Assembly: GCA_016929775.1 (NCBI GenBank)
Contig: JAFGIE010000111.1
Location: 1 to 35,853, forward strand
Origin: Anaerolineae bacterium
GTDB lineage: Bacteria; Chloroflexota; Anaerolineae; JAFGEY01
Length of the DNA: 35,853 nucleotides
Direction: 5' to 3'
In this document: positions 9,714 to 19,011 of the stretch, in pieces
How positions within the stretch are numbered: position 1 is the first letter of the stretch
How the letters are laid out: every line of letters starts with the position of its first letter
Notes under the pieces: generated by a model
Database searches by the model: none
Told to the model about the DNA's origin: nothing
Seen by the model: the letters and a program-made list of their open reading frames with translations, nothing else
Made by a program: the position numbers and the translations under genes

Positions 9714-12700
9714 TCACTGTGTGGGTACCTGCGAACCCGACTCTGCGCTCGCTGTGCTGCGACCCTGCTGCAACCAGGTGACACAGTCGGGCAGCGACAG
9801 CCACCGCCAGGCGCGTTGCATCCACTGGATCGCGTCGCGCCACCGCGGCCCAATGCCCAGGACGCCGGCGAGGCCCGGAGCGCGATCGACTGGCCCTGCC
9901 GCGTGCGCCTGAGACGCGCCCGAGCCCTGGTGGGCGGGGCACTGTGGGCTGTACCAGCTGTTGGCGCTCGCGTCGGTCTCTTTGATCACCCACTTGTTGT
10001 CCTCGATCGCCCGATAGTAGGCGACGACATAGTAGGCTAGCCCGCACGTCCCGTGAGGGTCTACCTGAGTGAAGCGTCGGGGCCTGGTCAGGTCCTGTTC
10101 TAGATTGAACGACGTGTCCTCTTCGAGGACCTGGAAATCGTCGCTGGGCACGACCGCGCTGTAGACCAGGAACCCGGAAATGGGCTGGGTCCCGGCAGGC
10201 TGTGCAAAGGTCCACGAGAGCTCGATCCCGCCAGAGGGCGATGGCAGCATCTTGCCCGAGAGTCCGTAGGGCGGCGGCGGTGGGGGCGGTGAGATGATGT
10301 CGAGCTCGATAAAGGCCTTGACCTGATGGTAGTCGCCGTTGTTGGAGGCAATGAGGGTGTGCAAGCTCGGGGCGACGACGTCGTCCACGGTCACGCTGCC
10401 AACGCTGACCTCGACCTGCTCTTCGCCGTCGAGCGTGAGCTTGTCCGCGTTCTGGGTGGACCAGCTGAGCTTGACGTCGGATCCCACGAGGACATCGTAG
10501 ATGTGCTTCGGACCTTGACCGGTGTCGACCGTCTCGCGCCAGTCCACCTCGCCCCTGACCGCATTCGCGGCAAAGGTGATGACGGGAGGGGTAGGGGTCG
10601 CCGTCGGCAGAGGGGTCGGGGTGGGCGGTGCGAGCACGTTGAGCTGTGCTGTCCCGCTCGCGGTAAGGTCTTCGTTCTGAGCGGTGAGGACAAAGATGTA
10701 GGCTTTGGCTTCGCTCGGGGTGAAGGGGATGCTGCCGCGCGCAGGCAGGCCCGCGATGGTCCCCAGGTCAGGACCGCTGATCTCGATGTTGGTATAGTCG
10801 CCGCTAACCGCCCAGAGGAGCTCGATCCGGGTCACTGTGCCGAGGACGATCTCGTCCTCGCTCGGGCGGAAAAAGTCGATCACGGGCTTCTCGGGTGGTG
10901 GGGGGGGCTCGCTCACGATCACCTGTGCATCGTCGAGGATGGTCCCATCAGGCGTCTGCAGGCGGTACTGGGTCGATACCTCGGGTGCGTCCAGCACCTC
11001 CCCAGTGGGGGCAAACGCGCCGGGAATGGGGAAGATGGTCACCGTGTCGATGTTGGCGACCTGCCACCGGATCGTGACGCTCTCGCCCCGCAGTATCTCG
11101 AGCGGCTGGACGTTGAAGGCCTGGAGGACCGGCACGGGTGTCGGGGTCAGGGTCGGCGTCGGGGTCGGGGTTGGCGTGGTCACGATCACGGTCGCGTTCG
11201 CGGGAACCGTGCGGTGCCGGTTGCTGGCTTCGAGGACGAACGTGGTGTTCTCGCCAAGCTCGACTTCCCTTCCGCCGCGCAGCTGGTCGAGGCTGTCGGG
11301 CACGCCGTTGACAAAGAGCTCCAGCTTGTCCGCGCCGAGGACATCCCAGGTCAGGACCACCTTTTCGCCGGCAAAGACCTGGTTTGGCTGGACGCCGAAC
11401 GAGGAGATGTGTGGCAGCAAGGGCGTGACCTGGACAGTCGCCTGGAGCGGCGACAGGAACCACCGCGGGCTGAGCCTGGAGAGCCAGTTCACAGCCTGCA
11501 GTTCATAGGTCGTGCTGTCAAGTGGGACAACGGTCGCGCTGCTCTCCGGTCCCTGCACGCGGCCCAGGCCCGGCTCAATGTGGGGACGGGCAAGCCGGGA
11601 TACCTGCCACTCGAGGACGACCGGCGTGCCCTCGCCAACTATGGAAGGCAGCGCCGTGAACGCGCGCGCCCTCGGCAGGAAGATGAGCACGATGAGAGCG
11701 GCCAAAAGGAGCAGGATGAGGGCGATCAGCCAGGGGCCGATCAGCGGTGCGGCTCTGACGCGACCGATCACCGATCGCGGCATCTCTGCGCCCTCGACCG
11801 AGTTCGCCGTCAGCGTGTAGGGAAGCGTGCGGCTCCGCAAGGCGATGAGGCGCCGGGGTGGCGTGATGTGCACCGGGCACGTATACGTCTCTCCCGCCGG
11901 GATGCGGAGTTGGGCCTGTCCCGCGAGCAGCGCTGCCTCGTCCGGGACCTCGAACTCAAAGTGGCAAACACGCTCGTCGTCGGTGCCGTCGACGCGAAAG
12001 CTGGCTGTGCTGTTCCCATTGTTGGTCAGGGGCAGTTCTGCCGTTCCAAATCGCTTGCGCCACGGGATCGTCTGCTGCTTTGGCGTGAGCTCACCGACCG
12101 AGAAGGCGTAGAAGGGCGTGACGCTCAGCTGAGCGCCGAGACGGGTGTGGTGACGAGCGTCGTGCACAGAAGTGACCGTGATGCCGAACGGATAGACACC
12201 GGCAGCGCTCGAGGACTCGCGCGGGGGCGTGATCGAGAGGGTGACGGTGTCCCTCTCTTTTTCATTCAGCTCGACGCGGTCATCCGAGAGCTCTACCCAC
12301 CAGGGCGGCACGCCCTCTACTGCGATCTCGAACCAATCGATGAGGGGGCCCCCGTTGGCGATGGAAAGCTCGGCGATGATGGTCTGCCCCGGGTCCACGA
12401 TCCAGGTACGCTGCGCGAGTTCGACGACTACATACTCGTCCTCGACGTCCCGGAGCTGCGCGGGTAGGGGCACAAACGGCACACGGCGTGGCCCTGTCTC
12501 GGGCTGACGAGAGGGCGCCGCTTCGGCCTGCTCCGGGACTCTTTCCGCCCCAGGGGCAGGCCCGCCCTCTACCCAGACCAGGACATAGCCACCCAGCTGG
12601 AATGGCTCCCAGGTCGGCATATCGATCCACGTGTTGAGCGGCGCAGGGGTCCCGCCAACGTTGGGCTCGAGACCTCCCTCGAGGAACATGATGCGCGCGG

Positions 12701-12869
12701 GCCGAGCTCGGTGGTCGATCGTGGCTTGGACAGGCGCGACGCCTGCACCAGCGAGGACGATGTCGTTGTCCGCGTGCTGACCGATGTCGGTGATGCCCTG
12801 TGGATCGAGCGAGAAGAACGTGATCTCGCCGTCTGGGGTGATGACTTCTAGTTGATCGCGCTCTGTCAT
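9714..12869 (-). CDS. FHA-domain, single-span membrane protein with long Ig-like/Fn3 exterior
   Basis: This 1,051-residue protein begins with an FHA-like domain (1-102, degenerate phosphothreonine-binding core: IGQHADNDIVLAG). Two beta-sandwich domains follow (about 145-250 and 255-358; the first has the strand order of NEW3-like domains). A single Leu/Ile-rich membrane span lies at 377-398, and about 650 residues of Ig-like domains are joined by Thr-Pro linkers. A fibronectin-III-like unit (about 880-980) is near the C terminus. With no signal peptide and one internal span followed by RAR, the likely topology is FHA inside and Ig array outside, although positive-inside is not clear-cut. It sits 21 nt after the VWA gene with a GGGAGGGG site. 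Its FHA plus beta-sandwich half resembles the adjacent 263-residue FHA protein, suggesting duplication. A link between the cell membrane and the injection particle is possible but unproven. Confidence 0.75.
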   Translation of the reverse strand: MTERDQLEVITPDGEITFFSLDPQGITDIGQHADNDIVLAGAGVAPVQATIDHRARPARIMFLEGGLEPNVGGTPAPLNTWIDMPTWEPFQLGGYVLVWVEGGPAPGAERVPEQAEAAPSRQPETGPRRVPFVPLPAQLRDVEDEYVVVELAQRTWIVDPGQTIIAELSIANGGPLIDWFEIAVEGVPPWWVELSDDRVELNEKERDTVTLSITPPRESSSAAGVYPFGITVTSVHDARHHTRLGAQLSVTPFYAFSVGELTPKQQTIPWRKRFGTAELPLTNNGNSTASFRVDGTDDERVCHFEFEVPDEAALLAGQAQLRIPAGETYTCPVHITPPRRLIALRSRTLPYTLTANSVEGAEMPRSVIGRVRAAPLIGPWLIALILLLLAALIVLIFLPRARAFTALPSIVGEGTPVVLEWQVSRLARPHIEPGLGRVQGPESSATVVPLDSTTYELQAVNWLSRLSPRWFLSPLQATVQVTPLLPHISSFGVQPNQVFAGEKVVLTWDVLGADKLELFVNGVPDSLDQLRGGREVELGENTTFVLEASNRHRTVPANATVIVTTPTPTPTPTLTPTPVPVLQAFNVQPLEILRGESVTIRWQVANIDTVTIFPIPGAFAPTGEVLDAPEVSTQYRLQTPDGTILDDAQVIVSEPPPPPEKPVIDFFRPSEDEIVLGTVTRIELLWAVSGDYTNIEISGPDLGTIAGLPARGSIPFTPSEAKAYIFVLTAQNEDLTASGTAQLNVLAPPTPTPLPTATPTPPVITFAANAVRGEVDWRETVDTGQGPKHIYDVLVGSDVKLSWSTQNADKLTLDGEEQVEVSVGSVTVDDVVAPSLHTLIASNNGDYHQVKAFIELDIISPPPPPPPYGLSGKMLPSPSGGIELSWTFAQPAGTQPISGFLVYSAVVPSDDFQVLEEDTSFNLEQDLTRPRRFTQVDPHGTCGLAYYVVAYYRAIEDNKWVIKETDASANSWYSPQCPAHQGSGASQAHAAGPVDRAPGLAGVLGIGPRWRDAIQWMQRAWRWLSLPDCVTWLQQGRSTASAESGSQVPTQ

Positions 12870-12890
12870 TGCGTGCCCCTCCCGGGCAAC

Positions 12891-15290
12891 CTATGGTAGC
12901 GTGCGCACCAGCCACAGCACGACGAGTGGAACCGCCGCCGCGCCCAACAGGAGCAGGGCGAAGGGAAGGAGACGCCGGGCCACGGGCATCCCCGGGATGA
13001 GCAGCACCTGCTCGTCGACCACGACAGGCGCGTCCTCCCGCTCGGCCGATCGGGAGAGCACGCGAAAGCGAGGGCGCTGTTCGCGGAACGGACGAACCGG
13101 GTCGGCGATCAGCTCCACAGTCAGGGCACCTCCAGCGGCAATGGGTGGCGTCAGACTCCAGGGGGACTGGATAGGTGGCGCCTGGTGGTCTGGGGCTCGC
13201 TTCGCTTTGTGGTCTGGCTTCCGCACGGCTTGGCGCCTGAACAAGGTCCGGAAGCGACCGGCACGTGCTGGTACACGCGTCACGCGCTGGACTTGTGCGC
13301 GCCCGCGGCGCAGAGAGGCGCTGATTTGCTGGAGCCCCCCTCGTCTGTCTCGCGGCAGCAACTGGCTCACGGCGTCGAGCAGGGAGGCGATGGTACTCCC
13401 GAATCCCATTACGCGCCGCCCCGTGGTGCGCGCTTGTGCCAGGGGGCTGGCACCCCGCTGCGCCGACGCCTCTTGCCCTGCGCGCGCGGGCGCCGCGTCC
13501 GGCGACGTAGCGGCTCCTGGGCGATCTATGGCCTGGTGCGGCAGCGGCTCACCCGCATGCTGCCAGCGGAGGTCGAGCGCTCCCTCTGGTTCCTCAGCGC
13601 GCAGCTCGAAGCGACCCGAGACGTTGCCCTGGTTCTCGATCTCGACCTGGAGCGTGCGGCGCTGCTGGCGCCTCTGCCGCCGGGCGATCGACAGGCCCAA
13701 GAAGACTGCGATGATGGCGCACACGATGGCGGTGCCGAGGGCGATCGCGTCCCCCACAACCGTCTGTTGTCGTGCCGGCGGCTTGGGGGTTGGCACAGGC
13801 GTGGGGACAGGTGTGGGCGTGGGCGTCGGCGGCGGGTCGACGACGACCACGTGGGTGACCTCGGCCCACCTTCCCGCGAGGTCCTGGGCGCGCACAGCGA
13901 GGATGTGCTCCCCTGGGCCGTGTGACGCCGCGTCGAGACGCGCCTCGTACCGGGCGTCGCCGGGCCCAGCTGGCTCCGACTCCAGGAGGCGTCCGTCCAG
14001 CAGGAACTCTACCTGTGCAACTCCTGCTAGCGCCTCGACATGCGCTTCGACGGTAGCCTGCCCATCGTGGCTGACGTGGTCGGGTGTGCGCTGCAGCGCG
14101 ATCGCTACCGGCGCGACGACGGTAGCAGAGACCTCGACCGCTCCTTCGTTGCCCGCGTCGTCGAATGCCTTGGCGGCGATGGTGTGCGGTCCCTCTCCTG
14201 CAGCCAGCGCGTTCCAGGCGAACTGGTAGGGTGCATCGGAGACGCCTGCTAACCGATCACCGTCCACCCAGTACTCGACCCGGACGACCGGCGCCGGGGA
14301 CGCCACGTGCGCCGTCAGGGACACGATCCCGGTCACGGTCTGCCCATCTTGCACGCCTTCGAGGTGCACCTCCAGCGCGCGCCTGCGAGCGGTATAGGAT
14401 CCGGTCGTCTCGGCTTGCAGTGTGCCGCGACGCAGCGTAAGGGCAAAGCCGTGCGCCCGGTCGTCGACCGTCAGCGCGGAGCAGAAGTCAACTCGGTAGC
14501 CCTGGCGGAGCAGCGCCCATAGGGCGTTCAGTGGGCTTGCGATCTCGCCTGCGCCGGTGACCTGGGTAACGCGTCCCGCCGCGGCATCGGCGATGGCACG
14601 GAGCTCCTGCAGACCCGACGCCGAGAGCTGCGGGCCGTAGGCGACGATGTGGGTCGGCACGCGCTGTTGTGTCACCTGCTCGATCACCTGAGACAGGGGC
14701 ACTGCCGCCCGATTGTCCGCCCGGTCTGTCAGGACAACGATCGCACAGCGCGGCAGGTCGGCTCGTGCGCACAGGCCCAACGCCTCAAGGATCGCATTGT
14801 GGAGGGCAGTGGTCCTGCCGGCGACAGCGAGGGAATCCAGGGCGGCAGACGTCTGCGCCGGTTCGCCAAAGTCGCGCACGACCTGTGCTTCATCGCCGAA
14901 AGCGACCAGCGCCGTGCGGTCCTGGTCGTTCAGTGCGCCCAACAGGATGCGGACCGCATCCTGTGCGGCGCTGAGCTGCTCCTCGTCTGTGCTGGTGTCG
15001 ATGGCGATGGCAAGGGCGATGGGCTGCGCGCCATCTACCTCGACTGCGAGGGGGGACGTCCCCGCGCCATCCTGTTCTGTGATCTCGACGTCGTCCGTGG
15101 TCACGCCAGTGATGGGGAAGCCGCGCTCGTCCATGACGCTCAGGTGGGCCGTGACGATGGGGAAGGCGTCATCGTGCACGCCCAGGATCGCGACGTGCAG
15201 CTCCCCGTCCTGCGCGTGCGTGGATGGGGCGCCGCCCAAGAGGAGGAACGCGATGAGTACGGCGATTGCGCTACGTTTGAGGCTCTTCAT
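12891..15290 (-). CDS. VWA-domain membrane protein with Ig-like repeats
   Basis: This 799-residue protein starts with a signal peptide (MKSLKRSAIAVLIAFLLLGG, cleavage near THA at 24-26). A von Willebrand A domain covers about 90-265: its MIDAS is D98-T-S-T-D (DxSxD rather than DxSxS), with T160 or T161 and D189 in LTDRAD as further metal ligands. Two Ig-like domains (about 305-395 and 395-485), a Thr-Pro linker and a membrane span (about 514-534) follow. Then comes an Arg-rich region of roughly 230 residues with a beta-sandwich-like part (QVEIENQGNVSGRFELRA), and a second span at the extreme C terminus (about 773-795). Predicted topology is VWA outside, middle region inside. The start at 15290 is favoured because AGGA lies 8 nt upstream and the signal peptide begins there; ATGs at 15296 and 15299 are alternatives. 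VWA domains usually bind protein partners. Confidence 0.8.
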   Translation of the reverse strand: MKSLKRSAIAVLIAFLLLGGAPSTHAQDGELHVAILGVHDDAFPIVTAHLSVMDERGFPITGVTTDDVEITEQDGAGTSPLAVEVDGAQPIALAIAIDTSTDEEQLSAAQDAVRILLGALNDQDRTALVAFGDEAQVVRDFGEPAQTSAALDSLAVAGRTTALHNAILEALGLCARADLPRCAIVVLTDRADNRAAVPLSQVIEQVTQQRVPTHIVAYGPQLSASGLQELRAIADAAAGRVTQVTGAGEIASPLNALWALLRQGYRVDFCSALTVDDRAHGFALTLRRGTLQAETTGSYTARRRALEVHLEGVQDGQTVTGIVSLTAHVASPAPVVRVEYWVDGDRLAGVSDAPYQFAWNALAAGEGPHTIAAKAFDDAGNEGAVEVSATVVAPVAIALQRTPDHVSHDGQATVEAHVEALAGVAQVEFLLDGRLLESEPAGPGDARYEARLDAASHGPGEHILAVRAQDLAGRWAEVTHVVVVDPPPTPTPTPVPTPVPTPKPPARQQTVVGDAIALGTAIVCAIIAVFLGLSIARRQRRQQRRTLQVEIENQGNVSGRFELRAEEPEGALDLRWQHAGEPLPHQAIDRPGAATSPDAAPARAGQEASAQRGASPLAQARTTGRRVMGFGSTIASLLDAVSQLLPRDRRGGLQQISASLRRGRAQVQRVTRVPARAGRFRTLFRRQAVRKPDHKAKRAPDHQAPPIQSPWSLTPPIAAGGALTVELIADPVRPFREQRPRFRVLSRSAEREDAPVVVDEQVLLIPGMPVARRLLPFALLLLGAAAVPLVVLWLVRTLP

Positions 15291-15351
15291 AGGCATCATC
15301 CTACAGGACGGTCCACGCGCAGAGCGTGCGACCCTTTCCCATCTTGGACGT

Positions 15352-16143
15352 TCACGACTTGGCGGCAATGAAACGCAGCTCGTGGCGATAGTAGGGCAGC
15401 AGACGGAACGCCTGAGAGACCTGGCAGCTCTGTCCTGGGTAGGCGTCGGGCGCCGTTGCGCGGATCGACAGGGCATGCTCGCCCGCCAAGGGGTGAGGGC
15501 CTCTCGGATGGCGCAAGCGCAGGGACACCTCCCGCTCGGCGCCTGGGAAGAGGATGGGACTGGGCTCCAGTTCATAGCAGTCGCCGGGCAAGCCCTGCAC
15601 CTCGATCCGGAACTGCACGCCTGGCTTGTCACCCAGATTGCGCACCAAGATGGCGCCCTCGATCGGCCGGTCAGGACCCAGCTCGAGCTGGGCCAACCGA
15701 AGCGACAAGCCGATGTCGTGTCCATCGGCCTTGGGTGGCTGTTGGCCCGCCGGGGCACGCTCGCCGACGGGACGCGGGCCTGTGCTGGGCGGCGGCGCGG
15801 GCTCGGGTCCTCCGCTCCCGATCCGGAATTCCAGAGAGAAGCCGCCGAGCTGCACCTTGTCGCCGTTGCCTACGACGCCCACCGCACGTGGGCCGAGAGG
15901 TGATGGAAGCGAGCTGACCACCACTGGTGCGTCGCTCAGGTTGGCGAGACGGTACCCCATCTGGGGATCGGGCAGGGCGATCAGCTGGAGGTGTCTCGGC
16001 GCGATGCCTGGGCCACGGCTCGGCTCGATCAGGATCTCGCTGCTCTCGTGACTGCCGACGTAGAGCAGTGGCTTCAGGATCGGGACTACCTTCGACCAGC
16101 CATCGGAGTCGGTGACCACGACCTTGTTGTATGACTCTATCAC
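15352..16143 (-). CDS. FHA-domain protein with C-terminal beta-sandwich
   Basis: This 263-residue soluble protein has an FHA-type N-terminal domain (1-112): YVGSHESSEILIE resembles the GR-x-x-x-x-I-x-I-x-D core with the usual Arg replaced by Ser, then APRHLQL (the SRHH/H motif, H present) and NGDKVQLGGFSLEF at the end. A Pro-rich linker (113-150) leads to a beta-sandwich (155-260; LVRNLGDKPGVQFRIEVQGLP) like those in the neighbouring FHA membrane protein. The missing Arg could weaken phosphothreonine binding. The start is GTG at 16143 with AGGAG 7 nt upstream; it follows the methyltransferase by 31 nt. FHA proteins also occur as TagH or Fha1 in type VI secretion, where they respond to kinase signalling, but no kinase gene is visible here. 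Its role is likely a scaffold inside the cell. Confidence 0.8.
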   Translation of the reverse strand: MIESYNKVVVTDSDGWSKVVPILKPLLYVGSHESSEILIEPSRGPGIAPRHLQLIALPDPQMGYRLANLSDAPVVVSSLPSPLGPRAVGVVGNGDKVQLGGFSLEFRIGSGGPEPAPPPSTGPRPVGERAPAGQQPPKADGHDIGLSLRLAQLELGPDRPIEGAILVRNLGDKPGVQFRIEVQGLPGDCYELEPSPILFPGAEREVSLRLRHPRGPHPLAGEHALSIRATAPDAYPGQSCQVSQAFRLLPYYRHELRFIAAKS

Positions 16144-16174
16144 TGTCTTCTCCTGGTTGGGTCACTCCTGCGGC

Positions 16175-17830
16175 CTAGGCGAGCAGGAGTCCGGCGCGCA
16201 GGAACCACTCCAGCCTCTGCTCGAGTCCCTCTGAGAGCAGCGCCCGCGCCTGATCGCGATTGTCGACCGGCTTGCCGCCATCGCCCGTGATGGAGAGAGC
16301 GCCCTGGGCGACTGGACCAGCGACAAGCGCTTCGAGCAGCGCTTTGCGATCGTGCACACCGTCGAGATGCTGGAGCAGAAAGCAGTCGATCGGGTCCAGC
16401 TTGACGCGCTCGTGGCGTAGGTTGGTGATCCGCGTGTCGCGCCGGGCTTGCGCCCGTGCGACAGGACTGGACAGGGGATGCTCGGCGACCTGCGTGGCGA
16501 GCGGGACGGGATGGGTGCGCAGCTCGACCAGGCTGCCGCTGTAGCTGTAGGCGCGCAGCAGGTTGGCGCCGAGCACCTGTGCGTCGATCGCAGCCTCCTC
16601 TTCCGGGGGGGAAGGAGGCAGGCCAAGGCGAACCCGGGCCAAGGGCAGCAGGTCGGGGAACCTCACGTCGCGCGGCCACCGCTCCGCGAGACAAAGCATG
16701 GCGGCTTTGCTGACGGGGTGGTCGGTGGACAAGGTGGCGCCATCAGACCCGCGGAACTGGACGACGGACACTGACTGGATGTCCGCGTCGGGCTCCACCG
16801 GCCCCGCGTTCGAGGAGACGTAGAAGGGATAGACCTGCTCTGGGCTCAGGGACCGGCGGACCTCCAGTCCGCGGTGGCACAGCAGCGTCTGGCGAAAAGT
16901 CCGGTTGCGTAGGAAGTCGAGATACTGCTCAAAGTCGATCACGCTGTGCGACATCTCGTCCATCCGGGCGAGGACAGCCGGGTCAAAGTTGCTGCCGACC
17001 ATCGTCCGGAACTCTGCGTCGCCCAGGTACTGGAGGTCGTGCGCCTCTGCTCGTTCGATGAACTCGTGAAAGTAGAAGGCTTCGTTGACCTCTTCGAGCT
17101 CGTCGTGCAAGAGCAAGGCATCGCCTGCCTCGTGAGCGCCCTTGAGTTCCCCCTGCAGGAACTGGGCATAGGTCTTGATAAAGCTGCCGTAGGCGCTGTT
17201 CTCGGCGGGCACGGACTCTGCCAGGAGGTCGAGCAGCGCGCGGGCCTCGCTCGCCTTCTCAGACAGGTCTGCCATCTCGCGCGTATGAAAGAGCATCATA
17301 TCGCGGATGATGCCGAGCATATGCCAACCCGGATACGTATTGTAGCTCACATAGGCTACCCCAGAGGGCGCCAGATTGCGGGAGCATACGGCAAGCAACC
17401 GCTCCCGGACCGGGGTAGGCACCCACGAGTAGACGCCGTGCGCGATGACATAGTCGAACTGCCCGAGCGAGGGGGTGATATCGCTGATGTCCATACGGCT
17501 GAGCGTGACATTGCGCAGCCCCGACTCTCGGAGCATCCCTTGTCCCTCTGTGATCTGGCGCGCCGAGTTGTCTATGCCGAGAAAGACGCTGTCAGGCAGG
17601 AGGGCTGCCATGGGCAAGAGGTTCCATCCGTTGGCGCAGCCCAGCTCCAGGACGCGGCACGCCGCGACAGGCGCCGGCGCCAGGCCCAGGAGGCGGGCTA
17701 CAGTTGCCAGCCGATCGGGATGGGTCTGCGAGTAGGACAACCCCGGATAGGGCGTGCGATCATATGCGGTGGCTGCCGGTGCCTGAGCGCCACCGTTGCG
17801 GGCGGGCTGCGCCTGCGGGCTTGTGGTCAC
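16175..17830 (-). CDS. Class I SAM-dependent methyltransferase with regulatory domain, probable protein-lysine methyltransferase
   Basis: This 551-residue protein has a Rossmann-type methyltransferase domain: motif I LELGCANGWN at 61-70 binds S-adenosylmethionine, followed by the acidic FLGIDNS strand and DYVIAHGVYSWVP (motif IV region with the loop typical of this family). The middle part (about 215-330, helical, LLHDELEEVNEAFYFHEFIERA) matches the methyltransferase regulatory domain family, and the rest resembles the C-terminal domain of the Rickettsia-type protein-lysine methyltransferases. It is translationally coupled to the DUF4159 gene by a GTGA overlap, so the start is GTG, with GGGAG about 10 nt upstream. 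A target within the injection particle or envelope partners is plausible from position only. The enzyme class is secure; the substrate is not. Confidence 0.85.
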   Translation of the reverse strand: MTTSPQAQPARNGGAQAPAATAYDRTPYPGLSYSQTHPDRLATVARLLGLAPAPVAACRVLELGCANGWNLLPMAALLPDSVFLGIDNSARQITEGQGMLRESGLRNVTLSRMDISDITPSLGQFDYVIAHGVYSWVPTPVRERLLAVCSRNLAPSGVAYVSYNTYPGWHMLGIIRDMMLFHTREMADLSEKASEARALLDLLAESVPAENSAYGSFIKTYAQFLQGELKGAHEAGDALLLHDELEEVNEAFYFHEFIERAEAHDLQYLGDAEFRTMVGSNFDPAVLARMDEMSHSVIDFEQYLDFLRNRTFRQTLLCHRGLEVRRSLSPEQVYPFYVSSNAGPVEPDADIQSVSVVQFRGSDGATLSTDHPVSKAAMLCLAERWPRDVRFPDLLPLARVRLGLPPSPPEEEAAIDAQVLGANLLRAYSYSGSLVELRTHPVPLATQVAEHPLSSPVARAQARRDTRITNLRHERVKLDPIDCFLLQHLDGVHDRKALLEALVAGPVAQGALSITGDGGKPVDNRDQARALLSEGLEQRLEWFLRAGLLLA

Positions 17831-19005
17831 GCGTCGTCAACTCCCTTGGTGGGTCTCGGGCGCAGGGCGAAGGCCACGAGGTTGGTGCCCCACTCGAGCG
17901 CGGAACGGATGGCCTCGCGGCTTGCGGGCCCATCGCGGCGCTCGCCTCGCCACAGGCAGCCATAGTCCAGTGTGCTCATCACAACGCAAGCGCTGCCCTG
18001 GCTGTCGGGCAGGCCTCCGATCGAGATCTGGCCCTCGCCCGAGGGCTCGAAGCCCGGGGGTGGCGCAGCAAAGAGGTGTGGAACCGTCAGCAGGGCGTGA
18101 TCGACCGGCAGGGGCTGCAGGGGAATGCCCAACGAGGCCAGCAGGTCCGCGAAAGACGCGTCGGCAGGCGGATCGCCGCCCTCTGTCTGGCGGCGGCAGC
18201 TCTCATAGAATAGGGTGCCCCCGGCTTGCAGGTACTGGTAGAGCGCCGTCATCTCGTCCCTGCCCACCTGAAAGGGCCCTTGCCCGACGAGGTAGAGCAG
18301 GTCATAGCCGCGCAGGTCTGCCGACAACGATACCGCTGGGTCCGCCCAGGCCCGAAAGGGTCCGAGTTCCCGCAGCGTGCGTGCCAGGTGGCGTGCGCCG
18401 GTGGCGTGGCTTGCGCTCTGTGCGGCGCCGAGCGGGACCACGCCGAAGCTGGCGATGGGCATTGCCGTCACGCCGATCTCGCGCCGGAAACGCAGGTCGA
18501 TCTCGTTCGCGCCCGGGCTCGCCGGGTCCGTCGCGTCACTGACCGGCGAGTTGCGGTCCTGGCGCTGGATGCGCGCGAGCTCCACGCAAGCAGTGACGGG
18601 CACATGGCCCTGTGCTTCGATGCCGAACTGGTCGTGGACGTAAAGCGGGCCCGACTCGGCGTCTTCGGCAGCCTGCGGTCGTCCCTCGCCATAGCTGAGG
18701 AGCAGGTACAGCGTGCCACGCGCGTTGCCGATGTCGTAGGCGACCGGTTCGCGAAGGACGATGACCTGTCCCAGCGGGTCGACGGCGATGCCAGGTCGGA
18801 TATGAACGATCGAGTCTGCAGGGATGCTGGCAACCACTTCGAGCCCGACCAGGACCCCTGGGCCGTGCTCAAAGAGAGCCTGAACCTGCCGGCCCTGACG
18901 ATGATAGTCGTGGGCCTGCTGCCAGACCTCTGCGGTCACAGCCATGCCGTCAAAGGGGCTGATCCTCCTGGTGGGGAACATGCGTATCAGCTCATTTCTG
19001 TCCAC
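17827..19005 (-). CDS. eCIS-associated protein with DUF4159-like C-terminal domain
   Basis: The first ~130 residues of this 392-residue protein (FPTRRISPFDGMAVTAEVW, then an HDYHRQ helix and a beta-rich HIRPGIAVDPLGQ section) look like the N-terminal domain of putative baseplate-associated proteins in eCIS-like loci. The last ~200 residues (LARTLRELGPFRAW, YDLLYLVGQGPF, LYQYLQAGGTLFYESC) resemble DUF4159, a class-I glutamine-amidotransferase-like fold with no obvious catalytic triad. The gene lies 6 nt after the tail protein I-like gene and overlaps the methyltransferase gene by 4 nt, so all three are probably co-translated. The start is GTG at 19005 with GGAGGG about 10 nt upstream; an in-frame ATG eight codons later is an alternative. 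I infer a baseplate-periphery role; no biochemical function can be assigned. Confidence 0.7.
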   Translation of the reverse strand: MDRNELIRMFPTRRISPFDGMAVTAEVWQQAHDYHRQGRQVQALFEHGPGVLVGLEVVASIPADSIVHIRPGIAVDPLGQVIVLREPVAYDIGNARGTLYLLLSYGEGRPQAAEDAESGPLYVHDQFGIEAQGHVPVTACVELARIQRQDRNSPVSDATDPASPGANEIDLRFRREIGVTAMPIASFGVVPLGAAQSASHATGARHLARTLRELGPFRAWADPAVSLSADLRGYDLLYLVGQGPFQVGRDEMTALYQYLQAGGTLFYESCRRQTEGGDPPADASFADLLASLGIPLQPLPVDHALLTVPHLFAAPPPGFEPSGEGQISIGGLPDSQGSACVVMSTLDYGCLWRGERRDGPASREAIRSALEWGTNLVAFALRPRPTKGVDDA

Positions 19006-19011
19006 GGTCGC

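Noticed and set aside
10326..12467. Plus-strand frame of 713 codons opposite the FHA-TM-Ig gene
   Set aside because: It mirrors a coding strand with FHA, membrane span and Ig-like domains; composition is of shadow type, and it lacks a credible ribosome-binding site or any domain.
13775..13835. Thr-Pro linker DNA repeats in the VWA gene as possible CRISPR or satellite
   Set aside because: They encode a short Thr-Pro linker in frame; spacing and variation are of coding low complexity, not an array.
15288..15758. N-terminal extension of the VWA protein to 15758
   Set aside because: It would overlap the FHA gene and the extension is Arg/Ser/Pro-rich nonsense; the signal peptide starts at 15290 with a suitable ribosome-binding site.
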